This document shows positions 9,359 to 20,565 of a stretch of DNA of 64,000 nucleotides, piece after piece (the first letter of the stretch is position 1; each line of letters starts with the position of its first letter). The notes below the pieces were generated by a model, which worked only from the letters and a program-made list of their open reading frames with translations, was not told the DNA's origin and ran no database searches. Source of the stretch: Polytrichum commune (lineage: Eukaryota; Streptophyta; Polytrichopsida; Polytrichales; Polytrichaceae); NCBI GenBank assembly GCA_950295325.1, contig OX485805.1:49624758-49688757 (forward strand), read 5' to 3'. A program made the translations under genes and the position numbers.

Positions 9359-12238
9359 CTAAACTGGAGCAAGTGGGTTTGGTGACACAGTAGTAGTAGC
9401 CCACACGAAGAAGTCACACTTCCCACCTGCAGTAATTGTCCACTTGCCACATGAGAAAAACTCTCGCCCATGTGACGACCCGGGCTTCTTCACCAAGCGT
9501 TTCTTGCTCTTGACTCCACAATGGCACATTAAGTTCGACTCATTGAGGTCCTTCTTTGATGTGCCTAAATTTTCAAGGCTGGAAGGAGGTGGCGTAACCT
9601 TAGGCCTCTTTAACAAGGGCATGGTGATCTTTGTGCCATCGTCGTTGTAAATTTTGAACGAGTTTGTCACCTGTAACCTCACTCCTTGCTTTACTAATTC
9701 CAGTGCAAGGTACGCCGTGTTCCTTGCATCGTCCAGGCCACAGTGTTGTCGGCCCTCCCATGAGCGGCCTGTGAGCTCTACAGAGCCTTTCAGATTTGTT
9801 TTGATGTCACCATATTTTTGCCGGAATGGTACCTTCAAGTTGATCCATCTGCAATGTTAACGAATCAAATTAAGCGATTGACTTATAGTATGGGGATACG
9901 TACTCAAATGACATGCCAGCCGTTTCTCCTGAAATTTAAAAACCTGAGAGTTGCAATGAACCCTTAAAAGCCTAGACATTGCAAAATGGGACTCCCCACT
10001 TTAAATTGACGGACCTTGCTAAAAATTGGGTAATATTTAGCAGTTTGTTTTTCACACATAGCTATTGAAATCGCCTATTATAAACTTCTGAAGCTTGATC
10101 ATAAAAATACATCGACGGTTATTGTCAATGTCTCATGAAGTGTTCACATCTCACAAGACATTTTGACAACTCTGCCACTTGAAGAACATAGAAATGCTTG
10201 CCACTCCATGGCATTTATGAGTTAATCATATCAAGGTACTCATCAAAACAATGAGCTTTGTGTTGAATATGGGAGGATAAACAATATGTTTTATCCTCTC
10301 CCATACTACTGAAGTATGTAGCCAAACAATTCAGATGAAATTCCAAATTCAAGGTATCCGGTAGCCATATGAATCTGTAGATGCAGCTGTAGAAGCACAA
10401 ACTGTGCAAAACTTGCTATCAGATAACCAAAATGTCGGCACATCCATTGGAAGCCTATAAAGTAGTGCAACTATTTTGTGTGTATTTTTATTCATACCTA
10501 TTGAAATATGGAGGTTTCTGCACACATTTCCACTTGCACTCTGACTCCAACATCACCTTGCAGTCCCAGTCAGACCATGTTGCCACTATGAACCGCTTCC
10601 CTTTCACATTGTTCTCCTCCAACCAAACATCATGCATTTGAAGGGCTTTTCCCAGCGGCACCCCATTGTCAACCTACAACCAACAATGACACAGTGAAGT
10701 ATTAAGCAAGAGAAATTCAAGTTGAATGAGCAACTCTTTACTACCAAGTTCCTCATTTCGCAGAGTTCATAATCTTCTGAATGCTTTGACCCTAGGACAT
10801 GGTCATGGTTGTAGAATACAGCAAAGTATCCTGACAAATCTTCAGCAAGTGAGTGATGTTAATCACACATGTTTTTTTCAATTTCTTTCATATTTCAACT
10901 CAAATACAGCAATTCGAAATGTCTAGTAGTGTCTAATACAACACATCTGCAGATGTATCACACTGGAGCAGACCACTCTTTATGAATTGACCATTTTAAG
11001 GGCCATATTGGACATGATTTATTCACAAAGTGAGATCTATCACCTTATGACAAGGCATGAATCAACTTTTCCTTACAATGCACATATTAATTTTCAAGAG
11101 GGTTTTAGGGTTTAGGGAAGTTCCAGCATTTGAGTTGATATCACATTTTGTTTCTGAAAACTGGTGTTGCATGACCATGCCCCCCACGTATAGATGCAGC
11201 TAACAGAGTTTTCCTCTAACTCAACATGACTTTTGGTCCGGAGTTGGTTGTTTTGCACACAACACCTTCCATGTTTGGTAAATTTTTGGTGCATGCTTGG
11301 AGGTAGTCACATGGAGGTTTGAACAAACCCATTGAGTTCAGGGATACCTCTAATGTGTTGAGCGTAAAGACTGCAGACTCTACAGGTGATAAGAAACTTA
11401 GCACAGCTTTCTATGTAGAAATTATGATGTTCTACTCACCAATCACTGACCTGCTCTTGTTGAATACCAGTGAGTCTTTTGCAGAACTCTGTGAGCTGGG
11501 GATGACAAACAGGCTTGACATATGTGCGGAATACTGCCTGAATTCTTAAAGTTTCCAGATTCACCAGCACCGCCGGAAACTCTATGATTTCTTGAGGAGT
11601 TAACGATGTCTTGTTATCACATGTTGCCTCAAAGTCAATAACCACAAGATAATCAAAATAGGGAGGTGCTTTCAAGAACCCTAAAACCGATGCTATGGTT
11701 GGTTGTTTGTGCTTCACTTTGACTTCACACCCTTGTGCTGGCAGACATGGAACCCTTATATCCAAATTGGCCGCTCCATCTGGTTCAAAAGTATATACAA
11801 CATTTGATCCGGAATGCGACTCTCCTGCATTCATCAACTCTTCTTGTACATCTAAGCTTTTGAGAGGTCTACGGTTTATAAATGACTCTTTGAGAGGATC
11901 TGCCAACCCTGTAACTTGTACATCATCGTCGCTTCTTCCACACCGTTGCACATTCACAGAAGGCATCTGAGAAAGATTCCCTTCATGTTGACACCTTTTC
12001 TCTGAAAATATTTTTCTTTCAGTGGTGAGGGAAATGCTACTACGAATCAATCCATCATTATAACTACAAGGACTCAAGGTTGGTAATTCTCCAAGTACAC
12101 CTGTACTGCCAGGCTCATCCGATTTCAGTGAATGCAAAGAATTACTTGAACCCTTGTGAGTTTGTTCAGGGCATATAACACTTCTATTTCGAGACTGGAG
12201 ACGCAAAAGAGCAGCCTCACGGTTCCTTTGCATCCGCT
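9359..12238 (-). CDS. ERI2-like 3'-5' exonuclease with C-terminal GRF zinc finger (N-terminus unresolved)
   Basis: Three exons are clear on the minus strand: 12238-11451, 10673-10498 and 9848-9359, joined by GT-AG introns in matching phases. They give about 483 residues after a short unresolved start. All DEDDh exonuclease residues are present: D and E in VIDFEATCD, D in TWSDWDC, H and D in HCGLDDARN. The C-terminus is a GRF zinc finger: CHCG, then GREFFSC, then CDFFVWA. An ERI1-type exonuclease domain plus GRF finger is the animal ERI2 arrangement. Family members trim 3' ends of small RNAs, histone mRNA or rRNA; the exact substrate here is unknown. The first about 190 residues (RMQRNREAALLRLQSRNRSV onward) are low-complexity and lack a known domain. 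Phase requires a one-base codon start from an upstream exon, probably within 12790-13100, that I could not fix. The introns hold fold-back repeats at 11112-11300 and 12330-12760. Confidence 0.85.
11112..11300. repeat. Half copy of the fold-back family (intron)
   Basis: One arm only: CTCTAACTCAACATGACTTT, GGTCCGGAGTTGGTTG, TTTGCAC and GGTGCATGCTTGGAGGTA appear in the same order as the left arm at 12363-12466. It lies in the intron between exonuclease exons 11451-12238 and 10498-10673. Confidence 0.65.
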
Positions 12239-12329
12239 CTGCAGTCATGTAGAGAAAATGCTTCAATTATGATTTCACACAAAGTATGTTTAGCTGCTGA
12301 CAATCCATTGACTCAAACCAGAATTTCGC

Positions 12330-12760
12330 AGAACCAAAGACACACAAGCCAATAGAGTTATCCTCTAACTCATCAACATGCCTTTTGGTCGGGAGTTGGT
12401 TGGTTTGCATGAAATTTACAGAGCCTCCCATGTTCGGTAGGTTTTCGGTGCATGCTTGGAGGTAATGTGGGGGTTTCAATGATGAACACTCTATATTGGT
12501 TCATTGAAAGTCAAACCTCAGCTCATTTTGGCATACCAAGAGTTGCTAAAATGAGATTGGCGCTCAATGAACCGAACCGTAATAGGATGCACTTCATTCA
12601 AATTCAAACACTACCTCCAAGAATGCACCATCACAAGTGGAAAGAAAATATTGATATGTAAGCAAAACAACCAATGGAAAATCATAGGGGACCAACTCCC
12701 ACCGAAAAGCCCCATTTATGTAAAGGAATTTAGCTTGGTCAAAGTAGGTAAGTGGAATAC
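12330..12760. mobile_element. Fold-back (inverted-repeat) element in exonuclease intron
   Basis: A palindromic element with arms of about 100 bp. Left 12363-12466 contains GGTCGGGAGTTGGTTGG and GGTGCATGCTTGGAGGTA. Right 12609-12711 contains CACTACCTCCAAGAATGCACC and ACAACCAATGG...GGACCAACTCCCACC. The centre is itself symmetric (GGTTCATTGA and TCAATGAACC). Relatives lie at 11112-11300, 33085-33360 and 49330-49600. No coding capacity is seen. Transcription through it would give a long hairpin. Confidence 0.75.
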
Positions 12761-13106
12761 CTTTTTGCGAGTCATCCATAGCGAGGTTTGTTCAGGTTCA
12801 ATTCAGGAGCAACTGAACCTTATCGCCTCAATTCCTTCCCAGAAACATTGCATTCTTTGAGACGACGGTGATAATCCTTCTCCTTCTTGCCAGATGCACA
12901 TCCATGTGGAATCCTGAGATTCTCCTAAGAATTTCAACCACTTGTAAGTGTCTCCCTTTTTAAGGAGGTTTGACCCGCAACAACAGCTGTAAGGTGACAT
13001 AGAATTTCTGCACAGAATAGAATAAAAAAATTGCAAGGAAAGATTCTCAGTATCTCGTCGACTGCCTTCAACTCTAAACCCTTTCAATCAATCTCTCGTG
13101 ATCACA

Positions 13107-13115
13107 AACCCTAAT
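13107..13115 (+). promoter_or_regulatory. Telo-box-like AAACCCTAA upstream of the exonuclease gene
   Basis: AAACCCTAA sits in a CT-rich stretch just beyond the probable 5' end of the minus-strand exonuclease gene. A longer AAACCCTAAACCCTAG stands at 13498-13513. Telo-boxes are common in plant promoters of housekeeping and RNA-related genes. Function here is inferred from sequence and position only. Confidence 0.3.
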
Positions 13116-13513
13116 TCTCTCTCTGTCTGGAAGTTTGGTCCACACCAACAGCCATGATTTTACAAACATTTCAGCAGAAATTTGCAAAAATGTTATGTGT
13201 AATTGACAAAGTTGGACTGTAATTTCCATCTCATCGATTACAACCTAATCAAGTTCTCAAATACTCCTCACATGACTTCAAAAGTCAGCTACATCTCTGT
13301 ATGAAACCGTAAATATTTTCAGGTTCACAAAGAGATCACTCTTTTGATTGCATTTATACAAGAATTCAGTAAGTAAGCAAGCCGTTAATTCAGACTTCAA
13401 AGGATTGAACCTGTAGAGAGGATGATGTAGCAGTGCGAGAATCTCTTTGACCATCGGTCACCTCTGCACTGCTAGCTTAACTTAGCACTAAATTCTTAAA
13501 CCCTAAACCCTAG

Positions 13514-14540
13514 TAACCTCACCGGTTACATTGAGGTGTTTATTTATCTCTTTGATTGCTTAAAATGTATTTCATAACATTACTCATCCTAAATAGAAAA
13601 AATGACATGTTCCATGGGGACCTTGCCGCAGGTCAAGCCATAGTATTTTGAGAATCACATCATGTTTATTCTCGGTTCTTGTTCATGTTATTCTTCTTGT
13701 CTTGGGTAAGTGACAGGTGGAGCTTAGCAATGTTATAAGTTTGCCCTTAAAAAAATTTAAGCATTGCATTCAGAAGGATAAACACTTGCATTGTGTGTTA
13801 CAACACCACGGTGTTGGATATACAAGCACGATTCCAAACATATTTTTTGAAATATAACCCGTTTTCGTGGGAAATTGGAAAATCCATATGAATATGCAGC
13901 ACAAATACTCACAAGTAGAAAGCTAAGTTTGGTTTGGTGGAAGGTCTAGTATTCATTGAACTGTCTCGGTTTTCCTAATTTAGCTTACAATGTGGTCGTC
14001 ACATTATCACTAAAAACCTCTTTTCATGTGGAGTTGGTGAAACACTTGCTCCCACTAGAGTTCCACCTACCACCCATCATCTACTTTTACAAAACACACT
14101 TTATGTGAACGAGAGTCGGTAAAAAAAAATGTTAGTTTTGTGAACGAGAGACTCTAATAGTAGGTCAACTTTGACTTAGGTGGTTTTATATGTGAAATCC
14201 ATAATGTTGAGTTTACACAAAGTATAAAATTAATGTGATAAGTCATTGATGGCATATCCGCTTCAACATATATATTTTGTGAGATGTTTCAATATAAAAT
14301 TTGATTAAAAAAAAATTCAAGAACATACTTCATACATTAAGTGCACTATAACATACACAATATTACACATAATTATTGATGTACCGCATAATCCAACATT
14401 ATTACCTCAAAGCTCAAGATCCAAAAAGAAATTCACATGTGAACAATCATTTACCATTAAATCGGGCTCATAATGTTACAAGAAAAAAAAGGAAAAAAAA
14501 TTTTGAATTCATATTGACTTACTTCTTGTGAGAACCATCA
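13514..14540. other. AT-rich intergenic spacer
   Basis: No gene, RNA or repeat with readable ends is seen. Frames are short. It separates the exonuclease promoter from the repeat cluster that starts at 14540. Confidence 0.5.
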
Positions 14541-14890
14541 TTAGGAGAAAATTCATTCATTCCAACTATCCGTTGCAACTTGCTTGTTGGCACCTCTTGA
14601 TGAGAAAATGCATAAGCGAGGTGATTAGCAAATCCAAATCGCACATGTAGCCATTTTTCTCATAATTGTCAAAGCTTGTACGAATATCTTACTCAACAAC
14701 AAAATGAAGATTCTTGTGATCATTAAGTGGTCGCCCCCCCCCCCCAATCATGTTGACTATTGAATCTAGAATGATTAGCATATTTTGAGCATGTAGTTCA
14801 ATCTCATTAAAACATTTGTCTTTTTGGTGGCTTGGATTCATAGCTAACCACAAAGCACTCAAATGTAGGTGTTTGTTATGTTTGATTTCA
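14540..14890 (+). repeat. Relic of the CACTA-type MITE followed by R4 copy 2
   Basis: TTAGGAGAAAATTCATTCATTCCAAC followed by ATCCGTTGCAACTTG (14542-14583) matches the left end of the element at 3424. From about 14590 the sequence matches repeat R4: TAGCCATTTTTCTCATAAT, GAAGATTCTTGTGATCATTA, a C-run, TTTTGAGCATGTAG, CCACAAAGCACTCAAA. It appears to be a composite of two decayed elements. Confidence 0.6.
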
Positions 14891-14944
14891 TCACGTCTAT
14901 TGTTATGTTTGATTTCGGTATAGTTGAAGTCAAACACCCAACAA

Positions 14945-14945
<1 letters not shown>

Positions 14946-14976
<31 letters not shown>
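14946..14976 (+). repeat. (CT)n microsatellite
   Basis: About 15 uninterrupted CT units. The minus-strand Arg-Glu reading through it is an artefact of the repeat. Confidence 0.95.
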
Positions 14977-14981
<5 letters not shown>

Positions 14982-15131
14982 GTGCCACCGTAAAGTTGAG
15001 GTCTAACACCAAAGGAATTAGCTTCTTTGAATTCATAGCCAACCTGAACAAATTCCCAACGGAACTACTATAATGTATTCAAATAGAATATTTCAATCCT
15101 CAAGACCTTCGATTTTTGGATTGTACGAGGT

Positions 15132-15475
15132 CTCGGGGGGGGGGGGGGGTAGTCATTGGTTGGAGTAGCAATATATGTGCGAACAAATGATAGGGTATTT
15201 TAAAAACATGGGGGCAAAAAATTATAAATGGACTTAAGAGTAATATAGGGTATCAAAAATGGCACTGGACATCTTTAAGTACTATAGGGTATGGAATAAT
15301 AAGTAATTTGGAATTATAAGTAATGCAAGCCATATTTTTTATTAACCCAAAGTAGAAATTACATAATGATAGCATGTGAAAAAAAAATTGAAAGTAATAC
15401 CCCCCTATAAAATAGTGGTTGTTCGCACCTATATCCTTAACTTTTTAACACACTACCCCCCCCCCCCCCCCCGAG
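15132..15475. mobile_element. hAT-like MITE with 8-bp TACGAGGT target duplication and poly-G/poly-C ends
   Basis: A 344-bp element starting CTCGGGG(G)nTAGT and ending ACTACCCC(C)nCGAG. The inverted repeats contain long G and C runs, and both ends share the GTGCGAACAA block in inverted orientation. It is flanked on both sides by TACGAGGT (15124-15131 and 15476-15483). An 8-bp duplication is diagnostic for the hAT superfamily. No coding sequence is present. Confidence 0.85.
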
Positions 15476-15855
15476 TACGAGGTATATTGTTGAATCGATG
15501 ATTTTTAAGAAAGACTTCACTGCACACTTGCAGTATTTAGACAACATGAGGCAATATACCTTACTCGATCTCAAGGGGACTCTTGAATGTGACAGGGTCA
15601 ATAGGCTCAAATTCACATTGGTAATAATTTTTATTAGTTTTTCCTTTCAATCGTGGACAACATGAACAAATGAACATCAACCAAGAATTGACTAGATGCA
15701 ATGACCTATTGGTTTTGGCCTACTTGGACAAGGGTGGTGGAAATTTAGTTTGGTCGTGTGAGCATCAAAAGTGGGCTCTTGCAATGAGTAAGCTCATTGG
15801 TCTTATTGTGCATTGCAATTGGTGCCATGAAGATGATGGGTCTTATGGTAAGTAC

Positions 15856-15857
<2 letters not shown>

Positions 15858-15905
<48 letters not shown>
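15858..15905 (+). repeat. (TG)n microsatellite
   Basis: More than 20 uninterrupted TG units, probably highly length-polymorphic. The Cys-Val run in the overlapping frame has no coding significance. Confidence 0.95.
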
Positions 15906-15908
<3 letters not shown>

Positions 15909-18900
15909 TAATTTAAATAATAAAAAAATACTTGGGTATCTATAACAAGGATTTCACATTTTTGGATATTAGTATCATACGGGTATTTGACAATATTTTG
16001 TGTTCAATATGATATGGGTTTATATACCATGCATGATCTTCATGCCTAGGCAAAATCACCCTAATATCAATATGGTTCAGAATGGTGTTGGCCCATATTA
16101 TTTGTTAGGCATACAAAGATTCTCTCATCTCGAGATACTCATCAAATATGAATATTTTGACTAGTATTGAAACCCATGCATTATTATGCCATTATTAATA
16201 CCATGCATTCACCTAGATATATTAGACCAACATTGGCAAGTACCATGGTGCCATGGTAGTTTTGGTATTTCTTATTTTATTTCAGGATTTATCATATTTA
16301 AAAAAAATTATTCGTTTCAATAACTTTGTTGTTGTAAAAGTGAAATTTTGGTGGAATATTTTATGTCAAAATAAAACCTTTAAAATAAATTATATCACTT
16401 GGAAATAGTTTTGTCCACACCACCCTTGGACGTTGGCATACCTATTTATAATACAATCAATTACCCGAAGACAATGTTTGAGATTGAAATTTAGATTGAA
16501 TCTTAGAAGACTAGGATTTTCTTTATGCATCTTGAATGTTGGCCTTGAGTAAGCATCGACTGGTGGGATGACCATGTGATCCTTGTAGTGACTCTTACAT
16601 CCACCTTATACTATATCGTGACAAATCTAAAAGTTGTTTAATAGGATACTTTTATCCCTACTTGTTACATATTTGCTTTATGAGAACACATGATATGATT
16701 CATTTGTGCATCTATGTATGTTCTTCAAATTAAAATTCTTATAAAGATAAGTAATGCAAATTGCTACAAGAGAGTTACTAGGTAATGTTGTTTGGACTAG
16801 CTTTTGTTAATTATTTTGTTTTATGTTTGTACATCTAAGCAACATGGGAGACAATGAAAGTACATTTTGCAAGGTCAAATGCATTTGTTAATATCGGGAA
16901 GCCAAGACAACATTACTCAACCATGTGGGTCATGAGAATATAACCATGGGATGTTCAATATAAATCTAAGTTTTCCTACCGTAGTTTCCTGTGGTCATAT
17001 TTCCAGGGCCCATAGAATGAACGCACAACACTAAGAATGTTAAGACCAACCCCTAGACTTTAAAATATATAATCCTTTAGGACAAGAGTTGAGGCCGATA
17101 GTCAAGAAAAGATCATCAAGACATTCAAACCATCGCAATGTGATGGTAAGTCCAATAAAATGTCACACATCCTCTTGAAAAGTTGAATGTTTGAACATAA
17201 AATATTTGGATCATAAATCTCTCGCAAATTAATATCTTCACTTTCCAATAGCTTTGCCAAAAAATGTAGCAGTGTATGAAACCCAAATTGTGCACATTTT
17301 TTTTCTATTCAACAAAATTTTATCTAAACGAATGAGATTAAATAAAGATTATAATGTACGCACATTTGGAATTTGTTACAATTTGGAGTGATTATGCATG
17401 ATTGGAAAAATGTTGAGCATTGGAAAGGTGTAAAGAAACCCAAACTTGGACATTGGACAAATCAGAATTTGAGGCGCAAAGGGAAGGTGAACGATTTTGA
17501 GGTTACATTACAAGATGTTCCTTATACTCCACACCTCACGTGCATCTTAAGATGTCTTTGGTGCTTTACTTTATTCTCATGTTATAACTTGAACAAACTT
17601 CCAAAAAAAAGACTACAATGCACATGTGTTTAGCATTCACTTCCGTGACACTCAAAATAAATGAAGCAAAATTGAGGCAAAAATGCACATGCGTGAGTTC
17701 TATCAATGTTTAAATTCAAAAGTAAGTTGTTGCTAAGAATGACATGAATAAAAGGAATGAAGGTGAAGAAAACATTCTTTGAGTGGAGTTGGCAAAAGTG
17801 CATGACAACACGCTAATTACACAACTGGAACACCTACTTTTACCAAAAAAATTGGCAGATGTACATGATCAAATGCATATTTTTACATTACAGATTATTG
17901 TAGATATGGGATCATTAGATCATAATTGGACACGTTGGATAAATTCTATAATAAAAAAACATGGTTTGGATAAAATGTTTACTAATGCAAATCTTATTTG
18001 TTGCAACTCTTGCCAAATAACAATCAAATGAATTTCATTGCTCATTGGAGGTTTTTAGTTACCTTGTTTTAATGGATGGAAAATAAATTGATCCTAAAAA
18101 AATACATATATTTTCCTAGGAGTTACAATGGACAAGTGACAACTACAATGGTCATTAATTCTAGCAAACTGGCCATAGAACCAATGAATCCAAGAAGGTC
18201 TATTATTGAGATAGACAAATAGGGTTATCATGATGGAAGTTGTGTCCTAAGGCCTTGAATAATTAAGTGGAAGAGTTCATCCATTACATATAAACAATGA
18301 GCAGTTGATAAGACAACAAATGAAAAAAGATGAGGGCACCCAAAAGGTTGAGGGTGAGTAACTCTATAATGGACATTGAATTAAACCTAAATTTAGTGAT
18401 GTATGTTGCTCCTAGATTTTAGTTTTAAGTAACTGGTTGAGAACTTGGATGAGGGCGGCCAAAGGTCTACACCCCTTCCAAAGGACACGAGCATATGTTA
18501 TACTTATTCAGATCTTCATGGAACCTTTGAGGGAAACCTTTAGAGTCGAATGGATTAATAAAAAAAATATGTCAGAGATGGATGCCATCATTAGGTTTCA
18601 AGTCCATGCATAAGTTTCATCACCATTGAATTATCCAGATTTTCATTCCTCCTCATCATCTTCATTCTCTTATCCCTCTAGATCTTTCTCAACCTCAAGA
18701 TCATTTTCATCATGAACTTGACAATGCCGACACCAAGCTAAATTTTGACGGCAATGCATTGTTCACCTTCTTGAAGTTTGTGTTATTATTTCAAGAGCGC
18801 AAATCAAGGAAAAAATATTGGGAGCAACAACATCATATGAGCAGATTTTTGATTGAATATATTGGTGAAGGAGGTATCTTGTGAAATATATTCATTGAGG

Positions 18901-20055
18901 TGCTTTTGACCATTATAGATCAATTCATCTTGCAACCTCTTGTTGATGTTTAGGGTTATCCTTAGCCATTTCCATAGCCATCTTAGATTGTAGCATCTCA
19001 TTAATTGTGTAGATAAAATGTATCTTATAAATGAAAGGGTTATTCTGCAATGCCAATATTTTAAAATCAATTTATAATACAAAGGTTGAAAACTTGTTGA
19101 TTTCCATGATAAGTATAGAAAGTTTGAATGTGACCTAATGTGCTAAAAACCAGACACATTGACGCTATTTGTTGTAGAGGAAAAACAAACTTAAGTTGCA
19201 GGGTTTTTTGTGATTCCTTGGACAATGCCCACTCAATCTGGATTTTCAACCAAAGATTTTCAATCCGATGCGAAGAAAGTATGTGATAATTGATAATTTC
19301 ACCCTATTATTATGCTTTTAAAACAATCCATATTATTGCCAACGCCTACATTCTTTTCACAATAGTGTCATCCTTTTGAAATCCTTGCTCACCATGGCAT
19401 TCAAAAGATTTGTGCGTTGTCTTCATTAAACCCTACTACGCAATGTTTGATTGGACCTTAAGACTAAATGAGCATACACCAAAATGCAATGTTAATTCCA
19501 TATATTGTTTATTGATTTTCAAGTTGTGACCATACTTCTTGTGGCCAAATTTTGGGAGGAACATTTTCTTTTTCAAGAACTTGAATGTTTAGAGTGTTCG
19601 AAGTTTCTTTGCAAGAGCTTAAACCCTTTTTAGGGCAACAAACAATCACCACACCACATTACTAGGTGCATCAATGAATCTCTTGATTCCTAGGCACCAT
19701 AGCAAATAACTCTATGAAAAATGTGTAGCTCTTAATAGAGATTATTAATAAGAATGATTGAACAAGTATATTCAATTTTTTTCCTTTTCTCATTTTTTAA
19801 TAGTATGAGAAATATCTATTTAATTGTGCTTGCAAACTATGTGTTGTGCCCTTCGAATGGGATTTTTGGGGCTTAATATTATGCCCTTTGCTTCACTTGA
19901 TAACTCAAAATTTACAAAAGAAAAACTCCTTGAAGTTGTGAACAAAGAATACAGAAGTATCTCCAATGCAATCCAACTTTGAATTCATTTGAATGTTTCA
20001 TTCATTAGTGTATTGTACTCCCAAGTTGCATGTCCCACATAAAATTACTAAGCAG
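15906..20055. other. Gene-poor AT-rich region with decayed repeats
   Basis: No gene recognised. At 16918-17030 there is a small inverted repeat (GAGAATATAACCATGGGATG and a diverged complement) related to 20060-20175. Around 18010-18180 lies a decayed relative of the CACTA-type MITE (GGAGTTACAATGGACAAGTG). Frames at 17373-17633 and 17783-18031 are short, without recognisable domains. Confidence 0.5.
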
Positions 20056-20059
20056 TGTG

Positions 20060-20175
20060 CATTTGTTAGGTGGGCTTTGAGAATATAGCCATGGGATGCA
20101 CAAACTTTGCACAAGGAGATTCATATTCATACTCAAATCCCAACATCCCATGATTATATTCCCAAGGCTCACATT
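20060..20175. repeat. Short inverted-repeat element
   Basis: GTGGGCTTTGAGAATATAGC and CATGGGATG pair with CATCCCATGATTATATTCCC and AAGGCTCAC about 50 bp further on. A diverged relative is at 16918-17030. It lies about 390 bp upstream of the coiled-coil gene's ATG. Confidence 0.5.
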
Positions 20176-20565
20176 TTCTTAGTATGTTATGCAATTGATG
20201 GCATTCTTAGTCAACCCTTGCAGAATATTAGGGTTTAAAACCAACATGTTGCCAATGAGCTGGAGCACATCCGGAACCCTCAAAGGCTAATGGAATTAGA
20301 TATATTCCTCCTAAAGTTAGCTCATGATTAAGAATCCATACAAAATCCTCAAAAAAAGGAATTGGGGTGACAAAGAATAATCTCTAAGGTGTTAACGACT
20401 TTCATCGATTCTCAACCACAAAAAAAATTCTTGAAACAATTTGTATTCTATCTCTCTACATACATACATCAACTTCTTCATGAGGAAGCAAACATAAATG
20501 AAGAGTCTCTTTGCTTGCAGGTGATTATCACTATTAACTGGAGGGCACTCTAATTTGCATACACA

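Noticed and set aside
11695-11970. Plus-strand 91-aa frame opposite the exonuclease exon
   Set aside because: The minus strand there encodes the long exonuclease exon with catalytic motifs; the plus frame has none.
13498-13513. Telomere remnant (AAACCCTAAACCCTAG)
   Set aside because: Only about two repeats; more likely a promoter telo-box than an interstitial telomere.
14689-15051. Minus-strand frame with an Arg-Glu run
   Set aside because: The charged run is the (CT)n microsatellite read in frame; the rest is repeat R4.
15670-15945. Plus-strand frame with a Cys-Val run
   Set aside because: Produced by the (TG)n microsatellite; no recognisable domain upstream of it.
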